Positions 43,874 through 52,176 of a DNA stretch of 64,000 bases are shown piece after piece. Below the pieces are notes generated by a model. The model was not told the origin of the DNA. It was given only the letters and a program-made list of their open reading frames with translations, and searched no databases. A program made the position numbers and the translations under genes. Positions within the stretch are counted from its first letter, which is position 1. Every line of letters starts with the position of its first letter. Source of the stretch: Polyangium aurulentum (GTDB lineage Bacteria > Myxococcota_A > Polyangia > Polyangiales > Polyangiaceae); assembly GCA_945875545.1 (NCBI GenBank), contig CAMCKZ010000003.1, forward strand, positions 1-64,000. Reading direction: 5' to 3'.

Positions 43874-45370
43874 CTACGGCCTGCCGTGCCCGTGACCAAG
43901 AATCTTTGGCCACGCATCTTCCACGCGCCATGACTTGTCGACGTGCGGTTCGTGATGGCAACCCGTGCAGACTGCAACATCGGGTTTGCGAACGATCGCA
44001 CTCTTCAGGCCGCCGCCTTCAACGTGTTTGGAGCCCGGGCCGTGGCAAGACTCACACTGCACATTTTCCAGGTTTTTTGCGTGCGTAACCGTACTGCCGC
44101 CGGGCTTGTCGTAGCCGGTCACGTGGCACCCTACGCAGTCGAGATCGAAGGCTTTGTGCCTCGTAGTTAGCGTAGCGTATGCGTCTGCGTGACGTGTGCC
44201 TCGCCACACCGATGCGGGCTCCGTGTGGCAGCCGGTGCAGACGTCGACGCCCAGGTAGTGCGCCTCGCCCGCGGCAACGGAAACGGGCACGCGGCCTGCG
44301 TAGCGCACGCGGTTTTGGCCGTCGAGGCGCTCGTCGTAGGCGGAGAGAATGGCCCCAATTCCTTGGCTTTTTGCTCGCGCTGCGCCCATGGGCTCCGTGC
44401 GAACGCTGAAGCGACTCCCCTCTTCGGCCAGGCCGCCTTCGCGAAAAACCCCGCCCCGGTCGACCAGCTCCACCACGACAACCGATTGAAGCCTGCTCGC
44501 GGGCTGGAGCACGACCGTGTGCTCAATGCGCCCGAGGGGTACATCGTCGCGAATCACCTCTCCACGCACCGCGTCTGTGCCCACGAGCAGCAGATCGATG
44601 CCCGGCGCGCGGTCGACGATGCGCTGCGCCTCGCCTCGCGAACCTGAGGCCAAAAGCACGACAAACCGCGCGCCCGCCGCCCGAAGCGTTTCCACGTTCT
44701 TCGCAAGGGCCGCTCCATCGGCGCCGCCCTCTGCGCCAAATTGGACGCCCGCCACGTCGGCCACGGAGGCGTCGCGGGACCTTCCGCTGTAACCGAGAAA
44801 AGCGACTTTTGTTGGGCCCATGTCAACGACACCGGGCGCCCCAAATGCCTGGCCGGCGACCGTCAGCGCGCCGGAAACGGCCTTGCCCCGCGAGGTGTTC
44901 ACAAGCTCGCGGAGTCTCTCAACGCCCCCCGCAAAATCGCTTCGGGACGGCGCAAAGAAGAACGGGGTTCGGGCCAAAACTCCCGCCACCGCTTGGGCCT
45001 TTTCCGTATCTTGCGCCGCCCGCGAGGTGTCGAGATCGACGCAATCGAAGAACGTTGGACCCGCCGCCGCAACCGCGACGGGAAAAGGATTCCCCTCGGT
45101 GAAAGCGCCGAGTCGCGCAAGGCCGCCGCGCTGATCGGCCACGCAACCACAGGGCTCCAAAGCCGCACCCAAATCACTCAACAGAACGAGGCGCGCAGTC
45201 GGCGTTGCCGGCGTAATATCCTGCGTTTTTACTGGCTTCGTCGCCTTGCAACCCTCGCAGGCCGCGGCCCATCCTGCCAGCACAAGAGCCGCTGCGAGGA
45301 GCCCTTTTGGAACCGCAATAGCCCCATGGATTCGGCCCCAGGCCCACCGCTTTTTCGTTGCATCATGCAT
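43874..45370 (-). CDS. Tetrahaem cytochrome fused to a nucleotidase-like domain
   Basis: A 498-residue exported protein. The N-terminus has a hydrophobic signal ending near AAACEGC (possibly a lipoprotein). Residues about 55-350 resemble the metallophosphatase/5'-nucleotidase fold seen in bacterial cytochrome fusions (LVLLSDLGAALEPCGC, VAFLGYSGRSRD, GIDLLLVGTDAV). The C-terminus has four CxxCH haem sites: CTGCH, CVGCH, CESCH, CTGCH, as in cytochrome c554-type proteins. Role in periplasmic electron transfer is inferred; the N-terminal domain lacks a clear full metal-binding set. It follows the repeat lipoprotein by 12 bp. A palindrome overlaps its start codon. Confidence 0.8.
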   Translation of the reverse strand: MHDATKKRWAWGRIHGAIAVPKGLLAAALVLAGWAAACEGCKATKPVKTQDITPATPTARLVLLSDLGAALEPCGCVADQRGGLARLGAFTEGNPFPVAVAAAGPTFFDCVDLDTSRAAQDTEKAQAVAGVLARTPFFFAPSRSDFAGGVERLRELVNTSRGKAVSGALTVAGQAFGAPGVVDMGPTKVAFLGYSGRSRDASVADVAGVQFGAEGGADGAALAKNVETLRAAGARFVVLLASGSRGEAQRIVDRAPGIDLLLVGTDAVRGEVIRDDVPLGRIEHTVVLQPASRLQSVVVVELVDRGGVFREGGLAEEGSRFSVRTEPMGAARAKSQGIGAILSAYDERLDGQNRVRYAGRVPVSVAAGEAHYLGVDVCTGCHTEPASVWRGTRHADAYATLTTRHKAFDLDCVGCHVTGYDKPGGSTVTHAKNLENVQCESCHGPGSKHVEGGGLKSAIVRKPDVAVCTGCHHEPHVDKSWRVEDAWPKILGHGHGRP

Positions 45371-45382
45371 GCACTTTCTCCG

Positions 45383-47065
45383 TCAGCGAGCGTACCAAAC
45401 CTTCCAGTAAGCGCCCGCCGAGTCGGTGAAAACAAAGAGACCAGGCCTCGCGGGATCGCTTGTTTGCACGAGGTCGGGCTTGGCGTCGCCGTTCATGTCG
45501 CGGAGTATCCAGCTGCGCGAACCCGGGGGGCTGTCCATCCAGCTCGCAGTGAAAAACCCGTCGCTGAGCCCACTCGCAGGCACGGCGAAACGTTCGACCA
45601 GCGGTACAGCGGTGCCCTCGCGGAGGCGATACACCTTCCAATATGGGCCTTGCGGATCGGAAAAAACCTGGCCTCCCGTTTGGGCTGGATCGGCGGTCTG
45701 CACGACCTCCAATCGCCGGTCGCCGTCCAGGTCTTGGAGCATCCAGTAACGCGAACCGTTGGAGCCTGCCCACGACACATAACTCGACGCGAAAAAACCG
45801 TCGCTGAGCCCCGACGCCGGAAGGCGAACCCGACCTTCAATGCTTGAAAAACCGCCGGCCTCGCCGCGAAAAATCTTCCAGTAGGGGCCGGTGGAGTCCG
45901 TCCAAATGAAGCCGCCGTTCACCTGCGGGTCGGCTGTCTGAATCAGATCCGGACGCCCGTCGCCGGTTACGTCGGTGGTCACCCAAAAGCGCGTGCCGGG
46001 TGCCGCACTTGTGTACGCAAAGGAAAAAAATCCGTCGGATAGGCCCGATGGGGGAACGGAAAAACGCTCGTGTGTGCCGGAAAAACCCGTGGAAGACGCC
46101 CGATAGACCTTCCAGTAAGCGCCCACGGTGTCGCTAAAAACAATGCCGCCGGCCCGCGCGGGATTCGCCGTTTGCACAAGCTCCTGAAGACCGTCTCCGT
46201 CGACGTCAAAGACGAGCCAATACCGCGTATCTATTCCGTAATACGCTGCAAAAAAGCCGTCTCCGAGGCCACTAGCGGGCACGGAAAAGCGCGTGAAGGC
46301 GAGAGCAAATCCGGTGCCGGTGTTCTTGAAAACCTTCCAGTACGGGCCTGCCCCGTCGGACCAAACGTAGCCCCCGGCGCGCGCGCTATCGGCGGTTTGC
46401 ACGAGGTCGGGTTTCTTGTCGCCATCAACATCGAGCAGCGTCCAGCACCGCAAATCGTTCGTGTAGGCCGTCGAAAAAAAGCCGTCGGTCTGGCCCGAGG
46501 TAGGTACGCGAAATACGACAGATGTACTGGAAAAACCCTGGCGAGAACCCTTGTACAGCTTCCAGTACGGGCCCTGTGCGTCGGAAAAAACGATGGAGCC
46601 CGCGCGCGCTGGGTCGGACGTTTGCACGAGGTCTAGAACGCCGTCGCCGTCGAGATCGACGGTGGACCAAACGCGTTTATCGAGGGTGTACGCCGAACTA
46701 AAATAGCCGCCGCCGTCGGGAAGCTCGGGAAACGGCGGGACCGAAAACCGCGTGAAAGCGCTCTGCAAACCGCTCTGCACGCCGCCGTCGGTGGCCGCGT
46801 CGGAAGGTGCTCCGTCCGTTCCCGCGTCGCCGCCGTCACGGGCCGCATCACCGACTTTCGCGTCAGCGCCCGCGTCGCGCCCCGCATCGACGCTCGCATC
46901 GGTGCCTGCGTCGGTGACGGTCGCAAACGGGTCGTCCGGGGGCAGCTCGCCGCTTGGCACCTCGCCCGGGATGCCACTGGCGCGCGAACCTACGGGCGTG
47001 GAGCACGCTGCGCTCAGAAACGTGAGGCCAAGTGCCAGCGAAATAAGAATGTATTTTGCAGGCAT
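45383..47065 (-). CDS. Lipoprotein with six VCBS/FG-GAP-like repeats
   Basis: A 560-residue surface lipoprotein. The signal ends in lipobox LSAAC (about residues 17-21). An Asp/Ala/Gly-rich linker (DAGTDASVDAGRDAGADAK) of the kind frequent in Polyangiales lipoproteins follows. Six tandem units of about 75 residues then fill the rest, each with SDGFF, a calcium-type DxDGDG loop, DLVQTxDPARAG and GPYWKVY. This resembles a beta-propeller of six to seven blades. No enzyme motif. Probably co-transcribed with the cytochrome fusion 12 bp downstream. Confidence 0.82.
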   Translation of the reverse strand: MPAKYILISLALGLTFLSAACSTPVGSRASGIPGEVPSGELPPDDPFATVTDAGTDASVDAGRDAGADAKVGDAARDGGDAGTDGAPSDAATDGGVQSGLQSAFTRFSVPPFPELPDGGGYFSSAYTLDKRVWSTVDLDGDGVLDLVQTSDPARAGSIVFSDAQGPYWKLYKGSRQGFSSTSVVFRVPTSGQTDGFFSTAYTNDLRCWTLLDVDGDKKPDLVQTADSARAGGYVWSDGAGPYWKVFKNTGTGFALAFTRFSVPASGLGDGFFAAYYGIDTRYWLVFDVDGDGLQELVQTANPARAGGIVFSDTVGAYWKVYRASSTGFSGTHERFSVPPSGLSDGFFSFAYTSAAPGTRFWVTTDVTGDGRPDLIQTADPQVNGGFIWTDSTGPYWKIFRGEAGGFSSIEGRVRLPASGLSDGFFASSYVSWAGSNGSRYWMLQDLDGDRRLEVVQTADPAQTGGQVFSDPQGPYWKVYRLREGTAVPLVERFAVPASGLSDGFFTASWMDSPPGSRSWILRDMNGDAKPDLVQTSDPARPGLFVFTDSAGAYWKVWYAR

Positions 47066-47116
47066 ATGCGTGACCTCACAAGAACGAACGGAAAGGGTAT
47101 CGACGGCGCGTTCTTT

Positions 47117-49165
47117 TCAGCGCGAAGCCCGACGAGCGCGTTCCGCACTGACGGCGCGCCCGTTAACGACTTGGCGAGAAAGGGCTTCAATAACCTTCTC
47201 CGCCGAGGCTGTGCGCACCGCCACAAAACTCGAGGTGTCGCGCACCCGCACGTGACCTACGTCGGCGGCACTTACGCCGCCCTCGCCGGTGATGAGGGCC
47301 ACAAGCTCGGTGCCTTTGAGGCCATCGCGGCGGCCCACATTCACGAAGAGTTCTTGGAAGTCTTCGGCGCCGCCCGCGGGCGATTCGGCCTGCGCGCCGG
47401 CGTCGTCGAGGCGCATAGGTTCCGCTTCGCCCTCGATTCGAGCTGTGATCGCGAAGGGCTCGGCGCTCTGGTCATTTGCAGGGAATGCGCGTTCGCGTGG
47501 CCTGCGTGCGGGCCGCTCTGCGCCTTCGGATCGCTCGCGCGGCAAACGCTCTCGGCGCTCCTTAACGGGCGGCGCTGCAGGACGTGCTGGCGAGGCGTGC
47601 CCCGCCGTGAACAGCGCGGCTGCCGCTGAGGGCGGCTGTTGTGGCGGTGGCGCTCCAACGCGGCCCCTCGGCGACGCTCCGCGCCTTGGTGCCTCAAGGG
47701 CGCCGCCACCACCACCACCACCCTCCTTGGTGCCATCTGTGGCCTCCACGGCCTCGCTGGGCGGCGGCAAACGGGCACGGCGAGCCTCGGTGGCCTCCGT
47801 CTGAACTTCGCGCCCCATGGCCGCCTTGGCGCCCAAATGTTCGCGGAGCAATGCGGCCACCACGCGCTCGGCGTCGTCGTGGCTAAGGAGGCGCCGCGCG
47901 AGGGCCAAGTCGCCGTCTTCCAAGCGATTTTCGGCGTACGCATCGACGAAGAAACGCATGAGATCCGCCTCTGCGCGCGTCGCCATGTCGTGGGCCGACG
48001 GGAGCTGCTTTTCGACGGGGCGAAGCTTGTACACCAGACGCAACGCATACAGGTGCTGGATGTCTTTGGCCCCGATGAGCGAGATGGCCGTTCCGGTGCG
48101 GCCCGCGCGCCCGGTGCGCCCGGTGCGATGCACATAGGCCTCGGGACTCTCTGGAAAGTCGGCGTTCACGACGTGCGTGACATGCGAAACATCGATGCCG
48201 CGCGCGGCCACATCGGTGGCCACGAGAAATCGCGTTTTGCCCTCTCGAAGGCGGCCCATAACCCGTTCACGCTCTTTCTGCTCCAGATCGCCGTTTAGCC
48301 AATCTGCCGAGTACCCGGCCTTGCGCAAGCTCTCGGCGATGCGCTCGGTTTCGTCTTTGGTGTTGCAGAATACAATCGCGCTTTCCGGGTCTTCGATTTC
48401 CAAAACACGCAGCAAATCGCTGCGTTTATCGCTGAGCGCCATGTAGACGATGTGCGTGATGGAGAGGGCTGCGGCGTGATCGCCCGAGAGCGTGAGGAAC
48501 TCCGGATTGCGCAGCTTTGATTTCGCCATGCGCTCGATTTCGGGAGGCACCGTGGCGCTAAAAAGCAGCGTCTGACGACTCGCGGGGAGGCGCTCTTGAA
48601 TCGACTCGAGTTCGCGCGCGAAGCCCATGGAGAGCATTTCGTCGGACTCGTCGAGGACGAGCACGCGCAGCTCTTTGGGTTCAAATGTTCCGCGCCGAAG
48701 GTGATCGAGCACGCGGCCCGGGGTGCCAACGACGATGGCGACGCCTTGCTCCAAATCGGAAACCTGTTTGCCCATCGCCGCGCCGCCGTAAAGGAGTGCG
48801 AGACGCGTGCCCTTGAACTGCGCCAAGCGCTCGATCTCGCCCGCGACTTGAATGGCCAATTCGCGCGTGGGGCAAAGGATCAGCGCCTGGGGCAGTGAGG
48901 CCTCGGGGCGCACCAATCGGTCGATCAGCGGCATGGCGAAAGCCGTGGTTTTTCCCGTGCCGGTGCGCGATTGCACCAGCATGTCGCGGCCCGCCGTGGC
49001 CACCGCCCACACGTCGCGTTGGACGTCGGTGGGCGTCTCGTAGCCCATCGCGTCGAGGGCCTTCAAGACCTCGGCAGAAAGCCCAAGCGAAGCGAAGGTA
49101 GCGGGGGGCGAAACAGGGGCCGCAGCGGGCGGGGTGGACGGGACGGACGAAGATTCTAGCGACAT
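47117..49165 (-). CDS. DEAD-box RNA helicase with DbpA-type RNA-binding domain
   Basis: ATP-dependent RNA helicase of 682 residues. Motifs: Q motif at FASLGLSAEVLKALDAMGYE, Walker A SRTGTGKTT, Ia PTRELA, motif II DESD (variant of DEAD), SAT, and the C-terminal lobe motif VI HRTGRTGRAGR. A Gly/Pro/Arg-rich disordered region follows, then a C-terminal RNA-binding domain (LFVNVGRRDGLKGTELVALI) like DbpA/CsdA. Cold-shock or ribosome-assembly roles are inferred from family. Start ATG at 49165; it overlaps the end of a small membrane-protein gene by 10 bp. Confidence 0.88.
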   Translation of the reverse strand: MSLESSSVPSTPPAAAPVSPPATFASLGLSAEVLKALDAMGYETPTDVQRDVWAVATAGRDMLVQSRTGTGKTTAFAMPLIDRLVRPEASLPQALILCPTRELAIQVAGEIERLAQFKGTRLALLYGGAAMGKQVSDLEQGVAIVVGTPGRVLDHLRRGTFEPKELRVLVLDESDEMLSMGFARELESIQERLPASRQTLLFSATVPPEIERMAKSKLRNPEFLTLSGDHAAALSITHIVYMALSDKRSDLLRVLEIEDPESAIVFCNTKDETERIAESLRKAGYSADWLNGDLEQKERERVMGRLREGKTRFLVATDVAARGIDVSHVTHVVNADFPESPEAYVHRTGRTGRAGRTGTAISLIGAKDIQHLYALRLVYKLRPVEKQLPSAHDMATRAEADLMRFFVDAYAENRLEDGDLALARRLLSHDDAERVVAALLREHLGAKAAMGREVQTEATEARRARLPPPSEAVEATDGTKEGGGGGGGALEAPRRGASPRGRVGAPPPQQPPSAAAALFTAGHASPARPAAPPVKERRERLPRERSEGAERPARRPRERAFPANDQSAEPFAITARIEGEAEPMRLDDAGAQAESPAGGAEDFQELFVNVGRRDGLKGTELVALITGEGGVSAADVGHVRVRDTSSFVAVRTASAEKVIEALSRQVVNGRAVSAERARRASR

Positions 49166-49383
49166 GGACTCCACTCTGATGAGCCGTGTGGGGCGCTTTC
49201 CGGCGGGCCTGCGTAGGCCTGCGAAATCACGAGCCACGTGCTCTGAACGATGAACGGTATGACGAAAGCGAAGAAGGCGATTTGCAAGGCGCGCAGGATG
49301 CGTCGCTCAAGGTCGCCTGCGCGCCCACCAACGACGGAGTCCGTGGATCGGCCCGATTCGTCGGCATCAGCGCGGTCGCTCAT
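49156..49383 (-). CDS. Small single-pass membrane protein
   Basis: A 75-residue frame starting MSDRADADESGRSTDSVVGG with one hydrophobic helix, RALQIAFFAFVIPFIVQSTW, and a short polar tail. Not recognised. Coding is supported by the clean membrane segment, ATG at 49383 and overlap with the helicase start by 10 bp, the same close packing used by other genes here. Function unknown. Confidence 0.6.
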   Translation of the reverse strand: MSDRADADESGRSTDSVVGGRAGDLERRILRALQIAFFAFVIPFIVQSTWLVISQAYAGPPESAPHGSSEWSPCR

Positions 49384-49530
49384 AGGATTTTCCCGTTCTG
49401 CCCGCACTTACGCAAGAGCGCAAGGAAAAGCCCCTGAAAGCGTCTGCTCATTCGAGACGCGCCGACTGACCCCTGGAAGACCTGAAAATAGGCGATGCGG
49501 CCCGGGGTGGGTCTGGTATGCCGCGAACGC

Positions 49531-50694
49531 ATGTCGCCGTTCGAACTGCCAGCCATTGGAAGTCAGAATGAACGGGGTTCGGGCGTCGAATCCGCGAGCG
49601 ATCGCCGTCCAACCGCATCACCTGCCTTGCCAGAACCTGCCTTGCGAGAACCTGCGTTGCCAATGACCGCGGCCCCACTTCATGCGCTGGGTTCCGTCGG
49701 AACCACCGCGCGCATTGGTGCCGCCGCCGCGCAACGACTCGTCGAGGTGATGAACGCCGTGGGCCCTGATTTGGCGCTGGTTGAACGCATTTTGGAAGAG
49801 ACTTGCGCAACGGGTGCCGCTCCGGGAACGGACGCCGCGGCGCATTTGATGGGCGCGGGCGGCAAGCGCATTCGCCCGGTGGCACTGCTTTTGGCCGCGT
49901 CCATTTACGAAAAGCCTCGCCACGAAACCCACGAACTCGCCGCCGTCGCGGAACTTGTGCACGGCGCAACGCTGCTTCACGACGACGTCATCGACGACGC
50001 GCTCGAGCGCCGCGGGCAGTCCGCCGCGCGAACCGTTTGGGGCAACGCGGTGAGCGTTCTCGGCGGCGATTTGATGCTCACGCACGCCCTCGCGCGATGC
50101 CACGAAGTTGGCCATTCCGCAGTGTTTTCGCACCTCCTGCGCACGCTCCGAACCCTCGTCGAGGGCGAGATCGTCCAGCTGCGGAGCCGCACCGTTCTCG
50201 ACCTGAGCGAAGAAACCTACTTTCACATCGCGAACGCGAAAACAGCTTCGCTCTTTGATTGGGCCACGACCTCCGGCGCGCGGATCGCGGGCGCTCCCGA
50301 AGCCGACGCCCTTGCCCTCGGCCGTTTTGGCGTGAACCTGGGCCTCGCGTTTCAGCTCGTCGACGACGTTCTCGACTACGCGGGCACCTCGGAGGTTACG
50401 GGAAAGGCTCTCTACACCGACTTGCGCGAGGGCAAAGTCACGCTGCCTTTGGTGTACGCCCTCGAACGCGATGCATCCATCGCCGACCATGTCAAGGCTA
50501 TTCGCGCCGGAGACGAATTGTCAGCGCTGCGCCTGGGCCCCGCCATCCGTCAAACCGATGCTTGCGAGCGCGTGAAAGCCCTTGCGGAGGCCTGTACCTC
50601 CCGCGCGCTCACGGAGCTAGCGCCCTTGCCCCGAAGCCCGTCGCGGGACCTTTTGGCCGCCGTAGCGCGCGATCTTGTCGCACGCGTGGGGTGA
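49531..50694 (+). CDS. Polyprenyl synthetase (trans-isoprenyl diphosphate synthase)
   Basis: Chain-elongating prenyltransferase. First Asp-rich motif LLHDDVIDDA, second LVDDVLDYA, with GGKRIRPVALLLAA before and TGKALYTDLREGKVTLPLVY after. The pattern fits long-chain (octaprenyl-like) synthases for quinones, but product length cannot be read. The first 40-50 residues are low-complexity, with three copies of a 15-bp element just before an in-frame ATG at 49663, which may be the true start. ATG at 49531 is given; 49495 is also open. It follows a divergent gap from the small membrane protein. Confidence 0.85.
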   Translation: MSPFELPAIGSQNERGSGVESASDRRPTASPALPEPALREPALPMTAAPLHALGSVGTTARIGAAAAQRLVEVMNAVGPDLALVERILEETCATGAAPGTDAAAHLMGAGGKRIRPVALLLAASIYEKPRHETHELAAVAELVHGATLLHDDVIDDALERRGQSAARTVWGNAVSVLGGDLMLTHALARCHEVGHSAVFSHLLRTLRTLVEGEIVQLRSRTVLDLSEETYFHIANAKTASLFDWATTSGARIAGAPEADALALGRFGVNLGLAFQLVDDVLDYAGTSEVTGKALYTDLREGKVTLPLVYALERDASIADHVKAIRAGDELSALRLGPAIRQTDACERVKALAEACTSRALTELAPLPRSPSRDLLAAVARDLVARVG

Positions 50695-50772
50695 ATTTTT
50701 CCGCCGCTTGGTCACGACGCGATTGGCTCGCGACTCTTTTCGCCCAGCGGCAAGCAAGGTAGGGTTCGCGGC

Positions 50773-52176
50773 ATGCAACAGCGCGTGGGGGTACAGTCTC
50801 AGCTTTGCTGGAAATTGGCAGGTATTCGCGCGTACACCGTCGCCGCCGCGGCCCTTGTTTTCGCAGCGGCGCCGGCCGCCGTGGGGCAGGCTCTCAACCT
50901 CAAAATGGTTCTTGACCTCGCGGAGAAGAATCACCCCGCGATAGCGGCTTCGCGCGCGCGCCTCGGCGTGTCGTTGGGCCAGCTCGACGAAGCCGTGACG
51001 ACTCCGTGGTTCCAGTGGTCCATGTCCGGCGGAGCGGGGGTTCTTCCGCCCATCGTTGGCACGCCAATTTACTCGTCGGCCACGCAGCTCGTCTTGAATC
51101 CCACGCTTCAATCTCTCAACAGCCCGTCGATTCGCGTCGACCTCAATGGCACGGTGCCGCTCTACACTTTCGGCAAGATTGACGCCGGCGCCGAGGCCGC
51201 GAGGGCTGGGGTTCGTGTGAGCGAGTGGGATGTGGAAAAGCAGCGTCTTTCCGTGCGAAACGACGTACGGCGCGCTTGGTACGGCGTGCTTTTCGCCCGC
51301 GATGTTCGCTACGTCGGCCGAGAAATTTTGGAACGCCTCGATCAAAACGTCGACAAGATCGCACGCAAGCTCGACGACGGCGACGACTCGGTTACCGAGG
51401 TCGACAAGCTTCGGTCGGAGGTCTACCGCGAAGATGTGCGCGCGCGCATGTGGGAGCCCGTCAAGGGAGAAGCCATGGCGCTCGCGGCACTGCGTTTTCT
51501 CGCGGGCAGGAGTGACGAACTCCAAATCCCCGACATGCCCTTGAAGCGCCCCGACTTCGCGTTGCTTCCGGTCACGAGTTGGCTCGAAGCCGCGCGCCTT
51601 TCGAGGCCCGATCTCAAGATGGCGCAGGCCGGTCTCGAAGCCCGTTCTCGCCTCGTCGATTTGGCGCGAGCCCGCCTCATGCCCGATTTTGGTCTAAGTC
51701 TCAGTTCCAGTTATGCCTTCAGCCCATCGGCTGAAAGGCAGCAAAATCCCTGGGTTGGCGACCCGTTTAATCACTTTTTCTACGGCTTCGCAATCGGCTT
51801 TCGTTGGAACCTCGACCTCCTGCCCCAGGTCGCGCGCATCGCTCAGGCGCGCGCCCAACTCGAAGAGGTTCAGGCGAATCTTCGCCTCGCGCTTGGGGGC
51901 GTGGGCGTCGAGGTCGAGCATGCCCACGCCGTCGCCACAGATGCCAACGGGAGACTCGAGGCCTACGAGCGCTCGGAACGACGCGCGAAGCAATGGGTCT
52001 CCAAAATTCAAAGCGGCATCGACCTCGGCACCGAAGACGAAAAGGCCCTCATGGAGCCCCTCCGCGCCTACGTGACAGCTCGCATCAATCGACTCCAGGC
52101 AACCTACGATTACCTAAGCGCCATGTCGCAACTCGTCTTCGTGACGGGCTGGGAACCGGAGGGCCTTTTTCAATAG
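50773..52176 (+). CDS. TolC-family outer membrane efflux protein
   Basis: A 467-residue outer-membrane channel component for efflux or type I secretion. The signal peptide covers roughly residues 15-40 (VAAAALVFAAAPAAVGQA). The rest is the TolC-type alternation of long helices and beta strands, including NPTLQSLNSPSIRVDLNGTV and EVQANLRLALGGVGVEVEHA. The substrate and inner-membrane partner are not in the window. It ends 7 bp inside a second TolC-family gene on the other strand. Confidence 0.8.
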   Translation: MQQRVGVQSQLCWKLAGIRAYTVAAAALVFAAAPAAVGQALNLKMVLDLAEKNHPAIAASRARLGVSLGQLDEAVTTPWFQWSMSGGAGVLPPIVGTPIYSSATQLVLNPTLQSLNSPSIRVDLNGTVPLYTFGKIDAGAEAARAGVRVSEWDVEKQRLSVRNDVRRAWYGVLFARDVRYVGREILERLDQNVDKIARKLDDGDDSVTEVDKLRSEVYREDVRARMWEPVKGEAMALAALRFLAGRSDELQIPDMPLKRPDFALLPVTSWLEAARLSRPDLKMAQAGLEARSRLVDLARARLMPDFGLSLSSSYAFSPSAERQQNPWVGDPFNHFFYGFAIGFRWNLDLLPQVARIAQARAQLEEVQANLRLALGGVGVEVEHAHAVATDANGRLEAYERSERRAKQWVSKIQSGIDLGTEDEKALMEPLRAYVTARINRLQATYDYLSAMSQLVFVTGWEPEGLFQ

